Positions 47,738 to 60,200 of a stretch of 64,000 bases of DNA are shown here, piece after piece. The notes below the pieces were generated by a model, which was not told the origin of the DNA, searched no databases, and saw only the letters and a program-made list of their open reading frames with translations. Position 1 is the first letter of the stretch; each line of letters opens with the position of its first letter. A program made the translations under genes and the position numbers. Origin of the DNA: Anas platyrhynchos (taxonomy: Eukaryota; Chordata; Aves; Anseriformes; Anatidae); NCBI RefSeq assembly GCF_047663525.1, contig NC_092621.1, positions 10,575,001 through 10,639,000 on the forward strand, read 5' to 3'.

Positions 47738-50700
47738 TTAATTGTTGTCCTTAGCTTTGATGGGAACATCCTTCCTTCTCCTGCAAGGACAAAGGGCAGT
47801 TGTGAGTGACAGGCTGGTGTCACCCAGGGTCCTGCTGAACCAAAGTCCCCAACCAACGCACCTGGACACCACGAACCATACGATGCCTGCACACAGGAGC
47901 AGCAGCAATATCAGCACAACCACCCCGATGACGATCCCGGTCCATGAGCCAGGGGGCTGTCCTGCAACTAACACACAGCCAGCAGTGGGTGCCATGAATC
48001 TCAAATGGCCCCAGCCATGGCAACGAATCTGTGCAAGTGTATAGAGGTGTCTGTGCACTCATGTACTGTGTGGGATGGAGGATCACAGCCACTTATGAGA
48101 AAACAGAGGTGTCCTATGCCCCACAGGGAGCTCCTGCACTCGCCAGCCCCTGACCACAGCAAGATGCCAGGCTGGGAAAAGGGAGGATGTGGCAGAGAGC
48201 CTCGGGTACAGGGCACGGGATGAGCCAGCCCCTCCGCGGAGGAGCCCACTTACCCATAGAGAAGCTGTAGCACATGCAGGTGAAAGTCTCCTCCTGTTGG
48301 GAGAAGCAGAGTTCAGAGCAGAGGGCTGCCACCCAGGGCCACCATGTCCCCTGACAGCAGCGTCCCCAGGGAGCTGCAGCCTCCGGCCACGGGTACCTGC
48401 TGGGAGCGCTGCTCGAGGCGCAGCAGGGCGGTGTAGTCCCAGCCCGGGCGCAGGGGAGCGTTGTGGAAGCCGTGCCCGCGGGTCCCGTCGCCCAGCACGA
48501 AGTCCGTTTGGGCACTGAGGTTGAGCACGGCGGCCACATAGGTATCGGGTGGGTGGCTGGCATTGAAGGGCTGCGGCTCCCCTGAGCAGGCATCTTCCAG
48601 CGCCGTGCTGTTGTGCGTCATGGCCACGAGGAGCTGGTGCTCGCTGCAAGGCAGGGCTGTGAGACGGGGCTGGGGACAAAGAGCTGGAAGGAGGCAGCTG
48701 CAGGTGTGAGCGCTGCTCGGGGCTGTGCAGAGCAGGGGCTGCACTCACCTGGCCGCCCCGGGGACCCAGGGGATGGGGCGGAGGCGAAGCACGGCCGTGC
48801 CCTGGGAGGGGGAGATGTCGCGCACGAGGCGGGAGCTGGCATCAGGAGGGGCTGCGGTGTCTGTGCAGGAAGAGCCAGGGACGAGCATCAGCAGGAGGCC
48901 CGGCGAGGCAGGGCAGGGCTGGGGGCAGCGCACGCACACCCTTACCCGAGCCGTTGCTCTGAAAGGTCCCCAGCAGTGCTGCCCCGGCCCCGGCAGCCGT
49001 CAGGCCCCGCACGGCCACCGTGTATCTGGTGCCAGGGCCGTGCGCAGGCAGCGGGTGCTCCGTGACGGAGCTGCTCAGCCTCAGCCGCTCGACCTGGAGG
49101 AAGCCGCCGTCCTGCGGGCCCCAGGCGGTGACGTTCAGCTGGGGACAGGACACGGAGCTGGAGGGGAACGTGCCCAGCACACAGCCAGCCACAGCCCAGC
49201 AGTGCCTGCAGCTGGGAAGCTTCCGGAGAGACGCCCCGGGAACCTTGGCCCCACGCGTGGACCTCAGCGCAGACCGGAGGAGGACAGGGGGGAATTTGGG
49301 GCCAGCACTCGAAGCAAGAGCAATCTGCTGCACCACAGACACCCCTGCAGCAGCAGCAGCTGCAGGTGGAGCTGCTCAGAGCACTCTTCTGCTCTCCAGG
49401 CTGATTTCCAAGGCATCCTCAGTGAGGCTGCATCACATCCAGTCCCCACGGGGAGACTCCTACAGGTTGGGTGCTGCACTGGCCCCCTTCCTCCTGCTCC
49501 CAGCACTGCACACCACAGCCTTTCCTGTGCCACAAACCAGAACTAAGGCCCCTGAGGCACAGGAAAGCCCATGAGGCTGCGCCACAAGACACGTCACAAG
49601 GTGCTGCACACAGAGCCCCAGCGTCTGCCAAACCACAGGCTGTGCAGAGCTGGGGAGGAAACCCCCTGGCACCCACAGCCCCTGCAGGCAGCACAGCAGC
49701 AGGAGAAACATGAGAGGGAGGCAGAAATGCTCAAACGTATCACAGCAGCTAGAAAATCAGCCAGGGGGGTGGACTTCAAGGTCCTCAAGGATTTCCCACG
49801 GTCTGCCACCCGCCTGTGTCCAGCACCCACCCTGAGGCACCTGATGAAGCGCAGAGCCCACGGGCAGCCCCCACTCCCCTGGTACCTGGAACCCGAGGAT
49901 CTCCCCTTTGCAGGAGGGCAGTGCCTGCCACTGCAGCGTCCCCGTGCTGGCATCCAGCCACAGCCGCTCCGGCTTCTCGGGCACTGGAAGCACAGCGAGA
50001 GGGGGTCAGGCATGGGGACGCCCACCTGGGGCTGAGCCCGCAGCTGGGTGCCCGTGGCTCCTGGTGCCAGTGGGGACAGGGTGCTCATGATCAGCTGCTG
50101 TGTGAAGAAGGCATTTATCTGCCTCCCCCACATGTGAAACAGTCCAGGAATGTCCCTCCTCTCTTGGACTCCCCTGTGGACACCCACCTGTTTCTTTTGT
50201 CCTGATCACCCATTTGAACAGGACGGTGCTGGGGGGCACTGTGATGGTGACACTGTAGTCAGTGAAGGGCTGCAGATGGTCACAGGTAAATGTTCCATTC
50301 TGGCCGTGCAGTATCTCCTGTGCCGTGACCTCCTCAGCCTCACAGGACGGGGAGGAAGGCCCTGCCAGCCTGCACGTGGCCTGCATGCGCTGGCAGGCAT
50401 CGGGCAGACTGCAGGTCCAGTTCAGTTTGATGCTGGTGGTGAAAGCCTCCCAGGTCCCAGGCACGAAGACCTCTGTGAAGGAAGCATTGAAGAGGGTCAC
50501 TGCCTTGCCTTCCCTTCCCCTGGCACCCTTGCAAGGTGCTGCGGCCACAGCCCTGCTCCCACCCTGCAGCGGGGAGAGGAAGCCGGAGGTGACACTGCCC
50601 ACGGCAGGTCTCCAGCTGCAGAGCTGGAGGAGTTCAGACAGGAACAAATGCGGTTGAGTGTGTGGGCTACCATTGCTCAAGGCAATCTTCACTACTGAGT

Positions 50701-51715
50701 CATAACCCAGCGGTGTCAGTGTCACCCAGCAACGCTGTGTTCAAACAGACTGTGCTCCTAGACCCAGCCCTTCCTGGCTGTGCCCATGCCACAGGAGAAA
50801 GGTTCCCTGGCACACTACAGTGAGGGATGGAGCTGCAGGACACAACTTGGAGCAGCTTCTGCAGCACGGCCCCAGGAAGGGGATGAGGGCAGGAAGGGTC
50901 AGCTCCAGCCACTGCCCCCGGCCGGCTGCCGCAGCCCCTCCTGCCGGGACCCTCGGGCACAGAGGCTGCCACCAGGCACCACTGAGAATCCAGGGCAGGC
51001 GCAGGGGCTGCCTCCCACTGCCTTTGGCATCTCCCCCTACATCCCCCAGCACTCAGGGGCCCCAGGAGAGCTCCTGGCACCTCTCTTACCCACACACTGC
51101 ACCATGGAGCGAATGCGGGTCCAGGCACCTCCCGTGCCCTTTCCCTTCCAAACTTCTCTGTACACAGGCTTCCCAGCGCTGATGGACTGGACTTCTCTTG
51201 AACATTTGATGTAGGTGAAAGATGGATGCAAACCCTCGGGGCAGCTCAGCGTCACTTCTTCGTTCTCCTTGTACACCTCCTGGTCTGGTGCCAGACGGAG
51301 CCTTGGGTCCCACGAGGGCTTTCGGCACGTTTCTGGCAGGGACAAAAGCAGGTGAGACACCTCCTGCTCCAAGGGACACTGCCCCCTCCATGGAGCGTGA
51401 CAGCCCATAGCTCACAGAGGCTTTCCCAGCACACTGAGCCTTGCTGCCCTCCCTCCCCAATCCCAGCTGCACCCCACCCTGCTACAGGCATCGCCTCCAG
51501 CCCCTGCGGTACAGCTGCCGCGTGGTGCCGTGGCTGAAGATGCTCACCAGAATTGGAGCTGAAAGAGCAGAAAAAGCTTCTCCTGCAGAGAGGAGCGGAC
51601 ACTTCTTACCTGGTTCCCGGGGTGCTCCTTGGGTCTTGGGACCAGTATCTTCCTGTGTTCCCAGCAGCGGGACGAGGACCAGGAGGAAGCTCAGAGCCAG
51701 CAACTGCAGGGCCAT
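47738..51715 (-). CDS. Gene B: short-tailed CCP-FN3 receptor
   Basis: Ten exons in phase, about 510 aa, in transcript order: 51715-51610, 51332-51090, 50538-50188, 49983-49886, 49138-48946, 48860-48749, 48643-48397, 48293-48254, 47961-47862, 47780-47738. Domains: signal peptide (MALQLLALSFLLVLVPLLG), one CCP equal to module 5 of gene A, the complete three-unit FN3-like region, a membrane span (IVIGVVVLILLLLLCAGIVW) and the tail RRRKDVPIKAKDNN. The signal-peptide exon differs from that of A and C. No counterpart of CCP module 6 was found between exons 2 and 3. The tail stop TAA stands where gene C has the first tyrosine codon (TAC) of its ITAM-like motif. It could be a decoy, an adaptor-free membrane form or a decaying gene. 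No charged residue for adaptor pairing is seen in the membrane span. Confidence 0.82.
48090..49690 (-). repeat. Inverted repeat arm nearly identical to gene A (36118-37720)
   Basis: Exons 5-8 of gene B and their introns are the reverse-complement partner of gene A exons 10-13. The match extends into the intron up to the empty LTR site near 49690. The near identity of introns indicates a recent duplication or gene conversion. Confidence 0.85.
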
Positions 51716-52890
51716 GCTAGCATCCAGTGCCCGGGCACAACTCAGCCCTCAGCCCCACTTGCTGCCTCCAGGCACTGGCAGCTGTGATTGCAAGAATTGC
51801 AACCAGAGGAAGGAAGCAGCCGCATGAGCAAGTCGTATGTGGTGAAAGAGCCTTCCTCTTTGAGGAGGGATCCTCCCATCGGTGTCAGCACTGCTGCCTT
51901 TTGCTGCTTTCCTTCCCCACGGACACCCTGGCACTGGCACTCCCCAGAGCCCCAGCCACCAGGATCCCAGAGCTTCACCCCACAGAGCTCCTTGCTGCCA
52001 GAGCGCGTTCACCAAACGCCACTCACGTTCCTGAGGCTTCTGCCACACGCTTCCCAAAGCCTCTTCATGCACACGTGGCTTCTGGAGATGTCACAGGTCA
52101 CAGCACTTCCCCTCAGTAATCACAGCTGTTTGACGTCTTCCAAGACACTGTTAGAAGAGCAGCCAAAAGCCAGGTGTAGGAAGGATAGGGGAACTGAGAG
52201 GAGTCCCTCAAAACCCTCACACAAAGCTCCTTCAGAAAGACACGGCCAACAAACACCGCGTGTTGCCCTTCCCCTCAGCTCTGTCCCCAGCTGCCTCCTC
52301 CTCCTCCCCCTCAGCAGGGAATATTGTCTGTCCCCATCCAACCAAGCACCCTGCCCTCCAGTGCCAGCTGAATGCCTCAGGAAACCCTCGGAGCTGCTCA
52401 ATCCTCCCTCCCACTCCTAAGCACTACTGCTTTTCTCTTCCTCCAGAAACAGGCCCCCAGCCGTGTCCTGGGGATCACTGGGATGTTGTCTGTGGAAGAC
52501 AGCCAGCTCTGCTGCTTCTTCAAACGGCCCCGTTCACCACCAGGCTCTGAGCCCTGCTCTTCAGCCCGTTCATCACCCAGTGCAGTGTGAACATGCTCAG
52601 CCCATCCTCCAGCAGTGTGCTGCTCAACAAGGAGAGCCTCTGGGCTGACCTTCCATGTCTGGGATGTTCCAGGCCCTGGTGTCCGGGGGGGGATAGGGAG
52701 GACAGAAAGCAGCTCCTCACCACAACCAGAGCTCTGAAGATCCTCAGGCCTGCTGCTGAGGGGTCTCAGAGGAGCTTAGGAAGGACAGCTCTGGGCTCAT
52801 CTCCCACGTCCTGCGGGAGATGACTTGAGCCAAAGGGGAACAGTTGGGCCTCCATCACCACGCAGGCAGACAGCCCGCTCACAGCCTTCT
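51716..52890. other. Region between gene B start and gene C 3' end
   Basis: This is the presumed promoter/5' flank of gene B. The part at 51981-52469 is repeated almost exactly at 63513-64000. No coding exon is supported. The open frames are short and have no splice context or domains. Confidence 0.55.
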
Positions 52891-52904
52891 GCAAACCACA
52901 GGCC

Positions 52905-52910
52905 TTTATT
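52905..52910 (-). promoter_or_regulatory. Candidate polyadenylation signal of gene C
   Basis: The minus strand reads GCAATAAAGGCCTG. It follows the gene C tail exons by about 1.4 kb. The CR1 insertion at 53.1-53.9 kb lies in between and would be in the 3' UTR or a terminal intron. Confidence 0.5.
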
Positions 52911-53133
52911 GCTTGTCCCAACAGAGCGGGCAGAGTGGGGTAAAGCATGTGGGCATCGAGGAGGTGGAAGGAGCACAAACCGCCCCTCAGGTTCCCCATC
53001 TCACAAACCCGCTCATTCCCCGTTGGCTTGAGCCCACCCTTTCCCTCTCGGCCCGATATCCATGGGGAGCAGCTCCAGCAGAGCACGCAGGCCACACCAA
53101 CAATGTGCTTGGTCCCAGAGGCCGGACACACTC

Positions 53134-53870
53134 CCTAGGATGAGGGGCAGATGCATCCAGAGCACTGGAGGACACACAAAACCTGAGAACGACCTGGGCG
53201 TGATGGTTGATAGTCGGCTGAATATGAGCCAGCAGTGTGCTCAGGTGGCCAACAAGGCCAACGGCATCCTGGCTTGTATCAGAAACAGTGTGACCAGCAG
53301 GGCTAGGGAGGTGATCGTCCCCCTGTACTCGGCTCTGGTGAGGCCGCACCTCGAGTACTGTGTTCAGTTTTGGGCCCCTCGCTACAAGAAGGACATCGAG
53401 GTGCTCGAGTGGGTCCAGAGAAGGGCGACGAAGCTGGTGAGGGGCCTGGAGAACAAGTCCTACGAGGAGCGGCTGAGGGAGCTGGGCTTGTTCAGCCTGG
53501 AGAAGAGGAGGCTCAGGGGCGACCTTATCGCTCTCTACAGATACCTTAAAGGAGGCTGTAGTGAGGTGGGGGTTGGCCTGTTCTCCCATGAGCCTGGTGA
53601 TAGGACGAGGGGGAAAAGGCTTAAGTTGGGCCAGAGGAGTTTTATGTTGGATGTTAGGAAGAACTTCTTTACTGAAAGGGTTGTGAGGCACTGGAACAGG
53701 CTGCCCAGGGAAGTGGTGGAGTCACCATCCCTGGAGGTCTTTAAAAGACGTTTAGATGTGGAGCTTAGGGATATGGTTTATTGGGGACTGTTTGCGTTAG
53801 GTCAGAGGTTGGACTCGATGATCTTGAGGTCTCTTCCAAGCTAGAAATTCTGTGATTCTGTGAAAACACG
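53134..53870 (+). mobile_element. CR1 LINE, 3' part with open reverse-transcriptase frame
   Basis: A frame of about 235 codons (53134-53844) encodes the C-terminal part of the CR1 ORF2 protein. It includes [46 protein letters not shown] and [19 protein letters not shown]. The frame has no stop or frameshift and is followed by the repeat ATTCTGTGATTCTGTG that ends CR1 elements. It is 5'-truncated and antisense to gene C, in its 3' portion. The lack of decay suggests a relatively young insertion. Confidence 0.92.
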
Positions 53871-54256
53871 CCTTCGCTGGCACAGGCCGTGGGCAGCTCC
53901 TGCCCTGTAGCAGAGGGTGCTGGTGACAGACGAGAGAGGAAATGGGAGGGGAAACAATAACCCAGCACAGGCTGTACGAGGTCCTGCTTACAGCTGGGGA
54001 GCACCAAAACTCGAGAAAGGGCCATGAGGAGGCCTCCAAAATGCCGGGCCCAGGAGCACCCAGTGCCTCTTCCCACGGTCAGACTGGGAAGCCTCTCGCA
54101 CCGCTGCCTGTCCAGGCAAGGCCAGGAGGGCTGAAGAGGGCAGTGTCTTCGTGCCCTGAAAGAAATGGCCGCAGTCCTCTTGCTCTGGTTGCCCGGACGA
54201 GACCCCCAGTGCTGGTCACAGTCACACGAGAGACGGGGTCCTGGCAGCCACCAGCA

Positions 54257-57200
54257 CTAAGCTGGGGTCGTCCTCCCCGCGGTCTCTGCTCTCTGACACC
54301 CGCCGTGGTCTCCCAGCGTCCTGCGCAGGGACGGGGACGGTCGCTCTCCAGCCCGGCCACCTCTACCTGCGGACACCAACAGCACCCAGGGCAGAGGCTG
54401 CTGCCAGCCCTCGGCAGAGCTCACGCTGCCACAGCCGTGAGGGTCTGAGACAGGCCGGAGCGCTGGGCACTGCCTGGCACCGCCACGGCCCTTTCCTCGG
54501 GTCGCTCTCGACCCTCTGCCCCATACATGTGTGGGGGCCATCTCCTACCTGCTTCTTCTTCGGCCAGAAACCTCTCCTTGATCACACAGTAGTGGTCCGA
54601 GTTTTCATAGGGCTGGAGCTCTGCAGGGGACGAAACAGCCTGAGGAACCCAGGGCTGCAGGAGGAGGAGCAGCGCAGACCCGGGCAGGCAGCGGCACAGG
54701 GTCCGTGGGGGTCTCCTGGCAATGACCTGCCCTCCTTATACCCTGGCCCCGCTTCCCTGGCCGTACCTGTGTAATGGTCCTCCTCGGCTTTCCTGGGCAA
54801 GGCTTTCCTCCTCCTGGGAAGGCAAAGGGGTGTCCTGAGGCTGGGCAGAGGCTGATGGGGCTGCTGACTTGCAGACCCAGCCAGGAGCTCACCAGCCAAG
54901 CCACAGGAGGACCAGCTGCAGCCCCCATAGCACCCGGAAAAGGGTGAGAGCAGTGCAGAAAGCCCCCTCTGTCACCAGCCACCCTGTTAGCCCAGCATGG
55001 CCTGAGGCAGAGCAGCGACTCTGAGTTCCCTGCCTATTCACCTGCACATCACAAACCCCAGGATCCCAGCAAGAAGCATGACCATCGCTGACAGCACAGC
55101 CACCACGGTGACTGCAGTCCATGGCCAGGGGCCTGGAGGCTGCCCTGCAAAGAAGCACACAGCCAGCAGTGGGTGCCACAGCCGGGGCCATTCACCCAAA
55201 CCCTGGCACTGGGTGTCAGTCTGGAAGAACTTCCAAGCCGGTCTGGACAGCACGACTGGGCTCCACAGCCAAGATCCACAGCCTTAGCGTTCTCCGGCTG
55301 TGAGCCCCAAGGGTCCCTTCAGGCAGGGCTGGGCACCATCTTCTGTACTGGAAGAGAGGGGCCAGCTCTGCTCACACAGACCCGAGTAGGGTCTGAAGCA
55401 ATGCCACAGCTCTGGGGCCAGGGCACTATCTTGTATGGCACAGGGTGCACAGACAGACACCAGCCTAAGCAGGCCCGTGGCACAGAAACCTTTACCCAAG
55501 ACACTGGGTTGAAATTCCAGGTAGGAAGCATCCCCGGCACCAGCAGCCGTCAGGCCCTGGACTGTCACTGTGTACTTGCTGCTGGGCATCTGACGAGGTG
55601 GCGTGTACTGGGTGACAGAGCTGTTCACTGTCACCTGCTGGAATTCCAGGAAGCTGCCGTCCTGCGCGCTCCTGGCCGTGACGTTCAGCTGCAGGAAGGA
55701 CAGGAGCTGATGGGGACCAGCACCCGGCTCCCACCCGGCCCTGTAGGGGACAGCAGGGTCCTGATCTCACCACAAACACCCCTCTCCCTGCTGCCTGCAT
55801 CCCACTCCCCTGGTACCTGGTACCCGAGGATCTCCCCTTTGCAGGAGGGCAGCGCCTGCCACCGCAGCGTCCCCGTGCTGGCATCCAGCCACAGCCGCTC
55901 TGGCTTCTCGGGCACTGGAAGCACAGCGAGAGGGGGTCACGCACAGGGACACCCACCTGGGGCTGAGATTTTGGGGAGAAAAGCAAAAGTACCTTGACAG
56001 GCAGGGGACACTTACCTGTTGCCTTTGTCCTCAGGAGCCGTGTGAACAGGATGGTGCTGGGGGGCACTGAGATGTTGACACTGTAGTCAGTGAAGGGCTG
56101 CAGGTGGTCACAGGTAAATGTTCCATTCTGGCCATGCAGCATCTCCTGTCCTGTGACCTCCTCAGCCTCACAGGACGGGGAGGAAGGCCCTGCCAGCCTG
56201 CACGTGGCCTGCATGCGCTGGCAGGCATCGGGCAGACTGCAGGTCCAGTTCAGTTTGATGCTGGTGGTGAAAGCCTCCAAGGTCCCAGGCACGACCTGGA
56301 AGGCCTCTGTGAAGGAAGCATTGAAGAGGGTCACTGCCTTGCCTTCCCTTCCCCTGGCACCCTTGCAAGGTGCTGCGGTCACAGCCCTGCTCCCAGCCAG
56401 CAGCAGGGAGAGGAAGGCGGAGGTGACACTGCCCACGGCAGGTCTCCAGCTGCAGAGCTGGAGGAGTCTGGATCACTGGAAGCTGGGCGTGAGCTTTGCA
56501 TCACCTCTCAGTGCTCGAGGCAACTGCTGGTGGGAGCAGACCCCTGGCTCCGTCCCCTTGCTGCCTGGCAGCGGGCTCAGCCCCTCGGGAGGGAAATGCT
56601 CCCACGGGTGCTGGCCCTCTCGCCACAGAGCGTACCCGCACCCAGCTGGCAACCTCCATGCGTGCCTCTGAAACAGGGCCAGCAGCACTCTGCCATCGGG
56701 ACCACCCTTCCCTCTTAAATGCACCTCCTCACTCACCCTCGCACAGCCAGTAATCTTCAGGCTGCCAGTAGTCAGTGCCTTCATTCAAAACCCAGGACGT
56801 CTGAAGAGTTGGAGAGCTTTCGCCTGGGATATCTACACAGGCCATCTCCATGGCAGGAGGCCAGTACCCTTCAGGGCACCTCACCATCACCACTTCATTG
56901 AGGACGTAGGATGCCATGTCTGGGACAAAGATTAATCTGGGGTCCCAGTGGGGCTTCTGGCATTTTCCTGCAACAACAAGAAGGGAAGGTGCTAGCAGGG
57001 CAGGGGCTGGCCATGCAGGGCAAGGCAGGGGACGTGGCAGGAGATCCCTGCCCTGGCACGCTACGGTGAGGGATGGAGCTGTGGGACACGATGTGGAGCA
57101 GCTTCTGCAGCACGGCCCCAGGAAGGGGATGAGGGCAGGTCTCCAACTCTGCAGCCACCAGCCCCCTCCCCACCCAGGCACCCCTGGGAATCCAAGGCAG

Positions 57201-60200
57201 GCACAGGGGCTGCCTCCCACTGTCTTTGGCATCTCCCCCTATATCCCCCAGCACTCAGGGCCCCAAGAGAGCTCCTGGCACCTCTCTTACCCACACACTG
57301 CACCATGGAGTGAATGCGGGTCCAGGCACCTCCCGGGTCCTTTCCCATCCAAACTTCTCTGTACACAGGCTTCCCAGCGCTGATGGACTGGACTTCTCTT
57401 GAACATTTGATGTGGGTGAAAGATGGCTCGAAACCCTTGGGGCAGCTCAGTGTCACTTCTTCGTTCTCCTTGTACACCTCCTGCTCTGGTGCCAGATGGA
57501 GCCTTGGGTCCCTCCAGGGCTTCTGGCATGTACCTGGGTGAGGCAAAAGTGGATTTAGTTGGGGTGTGGGTGCTGAGGTGGGGCAGGGTACCGCCAGCTA
57601 TCAGCAACCACCAGCAGTCCCTCCAGACACCAAAGGGAGACAGAAGGAGAGCCGTCCATGTGCCATGACGTGTCCCCCAGCAAGCCTTGCTGGGAGGGAG
57701 GGGGCTCCCCTTGTCACTTGCCCACAAAATCCCTTCTCCACCCCATTTCCATGCTTGTTCTTTGCCCCCCACCACATCCCACAGCCGGCAGCTTCCCAGG
57801 ACAATCCCACCTGCAGCAGGAGACCCCCTGCAGCCGCTCTCTGGAGCTGACCCCAAGCCCAGCTCAGGCTGCCCTTCACCTCGCCGTGCCCTGGCACCAG
57901 AGGAGCCACAGGGCCACGGGGCTCCAGGTGAGGCACCTCCTGTCACCCCACTTACTGATGCACATTGTGGGGCTCTGAATGAGGACCCATTTCCCCAACT
58001 CGTTTTTCTGTGTCCAGGTGCCCTTGTGCTCCCCTTTAGGCACAGCCCGAGGTCTCCATGCACATTTAGCCTGCTGGAAGGGGAGCAGGGAACCCTCTGG
58101 GCAGCTCAGCGTCACTTCTTCGCCCTCCTCATAGACGTCCCGCTCTGGTGCCAGACGAAGGTCAGCGTCCCACTGGGGCCTCGAGCATTTTACTGTCAAA
58201 GGCAAATTTGTGTGAGAGCGGGGCCAGGAGGCTCGGGGAGGCCAGAACCAAGGCCGTGAGGAAACCCGAGGGGTGCTGAGCCCAGGACAGCAGCGTCACA
58301 GGGAGCAGTGGGGAAGGAGGGTGCTCTGAGGGGGGAGCTCCTCAGCAGCCGGCAGGGCACCGCAGCGCCAAGCAGGGGCTGGGGCGGGAGTGTGAGGGCA
58401 GAGAGGGGATGGGGAGAGCTGCCCCGCGTACCCACGCACGCTACGGGCTCCTCAATGCGGGTCCAGGCACCTCTGTCTCTCCTCCCCCACCAGCTGTCCC
58501 CATAGACAGGTTCTCCTGAAGTCACTCCTTGAAATTCCCTCACACATTTGGCACTGGTGAAGGAGGGCTTGACACCTTCAGGGCAAGACAGCCTCAGTTC
58601 CTCATTCGGTGTGTAGCTGCCTTTCCTTGGGACGAGCATGACCCTTCTGTCCCACAGGGGTTTCTGGCATGTTCCTGCAGGGGAGAAAGCGTGACAGTCC
58701 TCCTTGGGGACGGGGTGCTGGGGCAGGAGGGGGCTGAGGCTGGACCACGACTGCCTGCGGGGTCATCTGTCAGCAGAGCCCCTGGGTGCGGGACAGGAGC
58801 CCCGCGGGGCTGTGAGGTGCTCAGAGCAGCAGGGCTGAGGGCAGGATCTGGCCACAGCTCAGGCAGGGCAGAGGCAAGGCCGGGCCCCGCTGGGGGCTCC
58901 TGTCCCGGCCCAGCTCGGGGGCTGCTCCCGGCCGGGGCCATCCCAGAGCCGAGCCCGAGGCATCCCACGGGCACGGTGAGACGCCAGGGGCCCTGCTGAC
59001 GGAGAGGAGCCCGCGGCAGGGGAGAGCTGCTGCCCCCGACTCACCTGTGCAGGCCTGGTACATTTCAATGTTATGCCACCTTCCCTGCTTGTCCTTCACT
59101 TTCCAGGCATGTCCCCAGCCGATCCATTCAACACATCTGATCACAGCGAGAGGAGGATCATCCTCAGTGAGGCAGCTCAGTGTCAGCTCCTCCCCGTCAT
59201 CATAAGATGTCTTCTCTGGGACAAAGCGGAGGCTTGAGTCCCACTCAGGCTTTGCGCATCCTGCACAGAGAAGAAGGAGAGCGTGTCAGTGGGATGGGAA
59301 GAGCCAAAGCTGATGGGCCTCTCCAGGGGTTTGTGCCTCGTTGCAGGGCACATCCCGGCAGAGGCAGGGGTAACGCTGCACAGCACGTGGGGCTGGCCCC
59401 TTCCTCCAGGCTGGAGCTCCGGGAGTGCTCCGAGAGAGCAGGGAAAGGAGCACTGGGCTTCCAGCCCTGGAGGGATTCACAGCATGCCCGAGCATGGAGG
59501 CACTCAGAGCACAGCAGGGCCGCCCACAGGCCCCAGACACAATGAAGGTGAAGCTTCAGCGAGGCCAACACGGTGCAGGAGGGCAGCTGGCAGGCTTTGA
59601 GCAGCAGGAGGTGAGGTTGGTGTTTCGGGAAGCTGTGCTGTGGAGCGGGAAGTGGCAGCACGGGGCAGCATGCAGCTCACAGCCGGGGTGTGCGGCCCCA
59701 CGGGGCTCCTCCACGGCCTCCCTTGGGCTTTCGCTGCCCCAGGATTATCCTTGAGCCCCTTCTGGCAGCTCAACTCCACTAACACAAACTGTTTGTTTGA
59801 ACAGAGCCTCGTTCTACCTAGCGCTGGGCATTGCTGCTATGGCTCCTGGGCGTCTGCGAGTGAATCATGGCCAAACAGAGCCAGCCCTGCAGGAAAACAT
59901 CCCCTGCAAGCTTCTCCACCTCCCTGCTGGGCACAACGGGGCTGTAAGAGCACGAGGCCTTGGTACAGGCATTGAGTAAAGCTCTGAGCAGTGTGCCACG
60001 GCTCTTCCACTGTCCCCTGGCCTGTGCCCCTCTCCCTGATTGTACCCTGTGTAATACACCCTAAATGTTTGTTCGTTGTCTTTTGTATTAGAAAAGCAAG
60101 GAGTTCTGTTTGAGGAGCGGGAGTTGCGAAAGCTCCCTGCTGAAGGAAGGAGCTGTAGAATGCTTGGCTAGACACTATGAAACTTCTTTTGCTTAATGTA

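Noticed and set aside
47738..51715. Gene B as an outright pseudogene
   Set aside because: All ten exons have intact splice sites and phases, with no internal stop before the tail. Loss of tail function is possible, but the ectodomain is intact.
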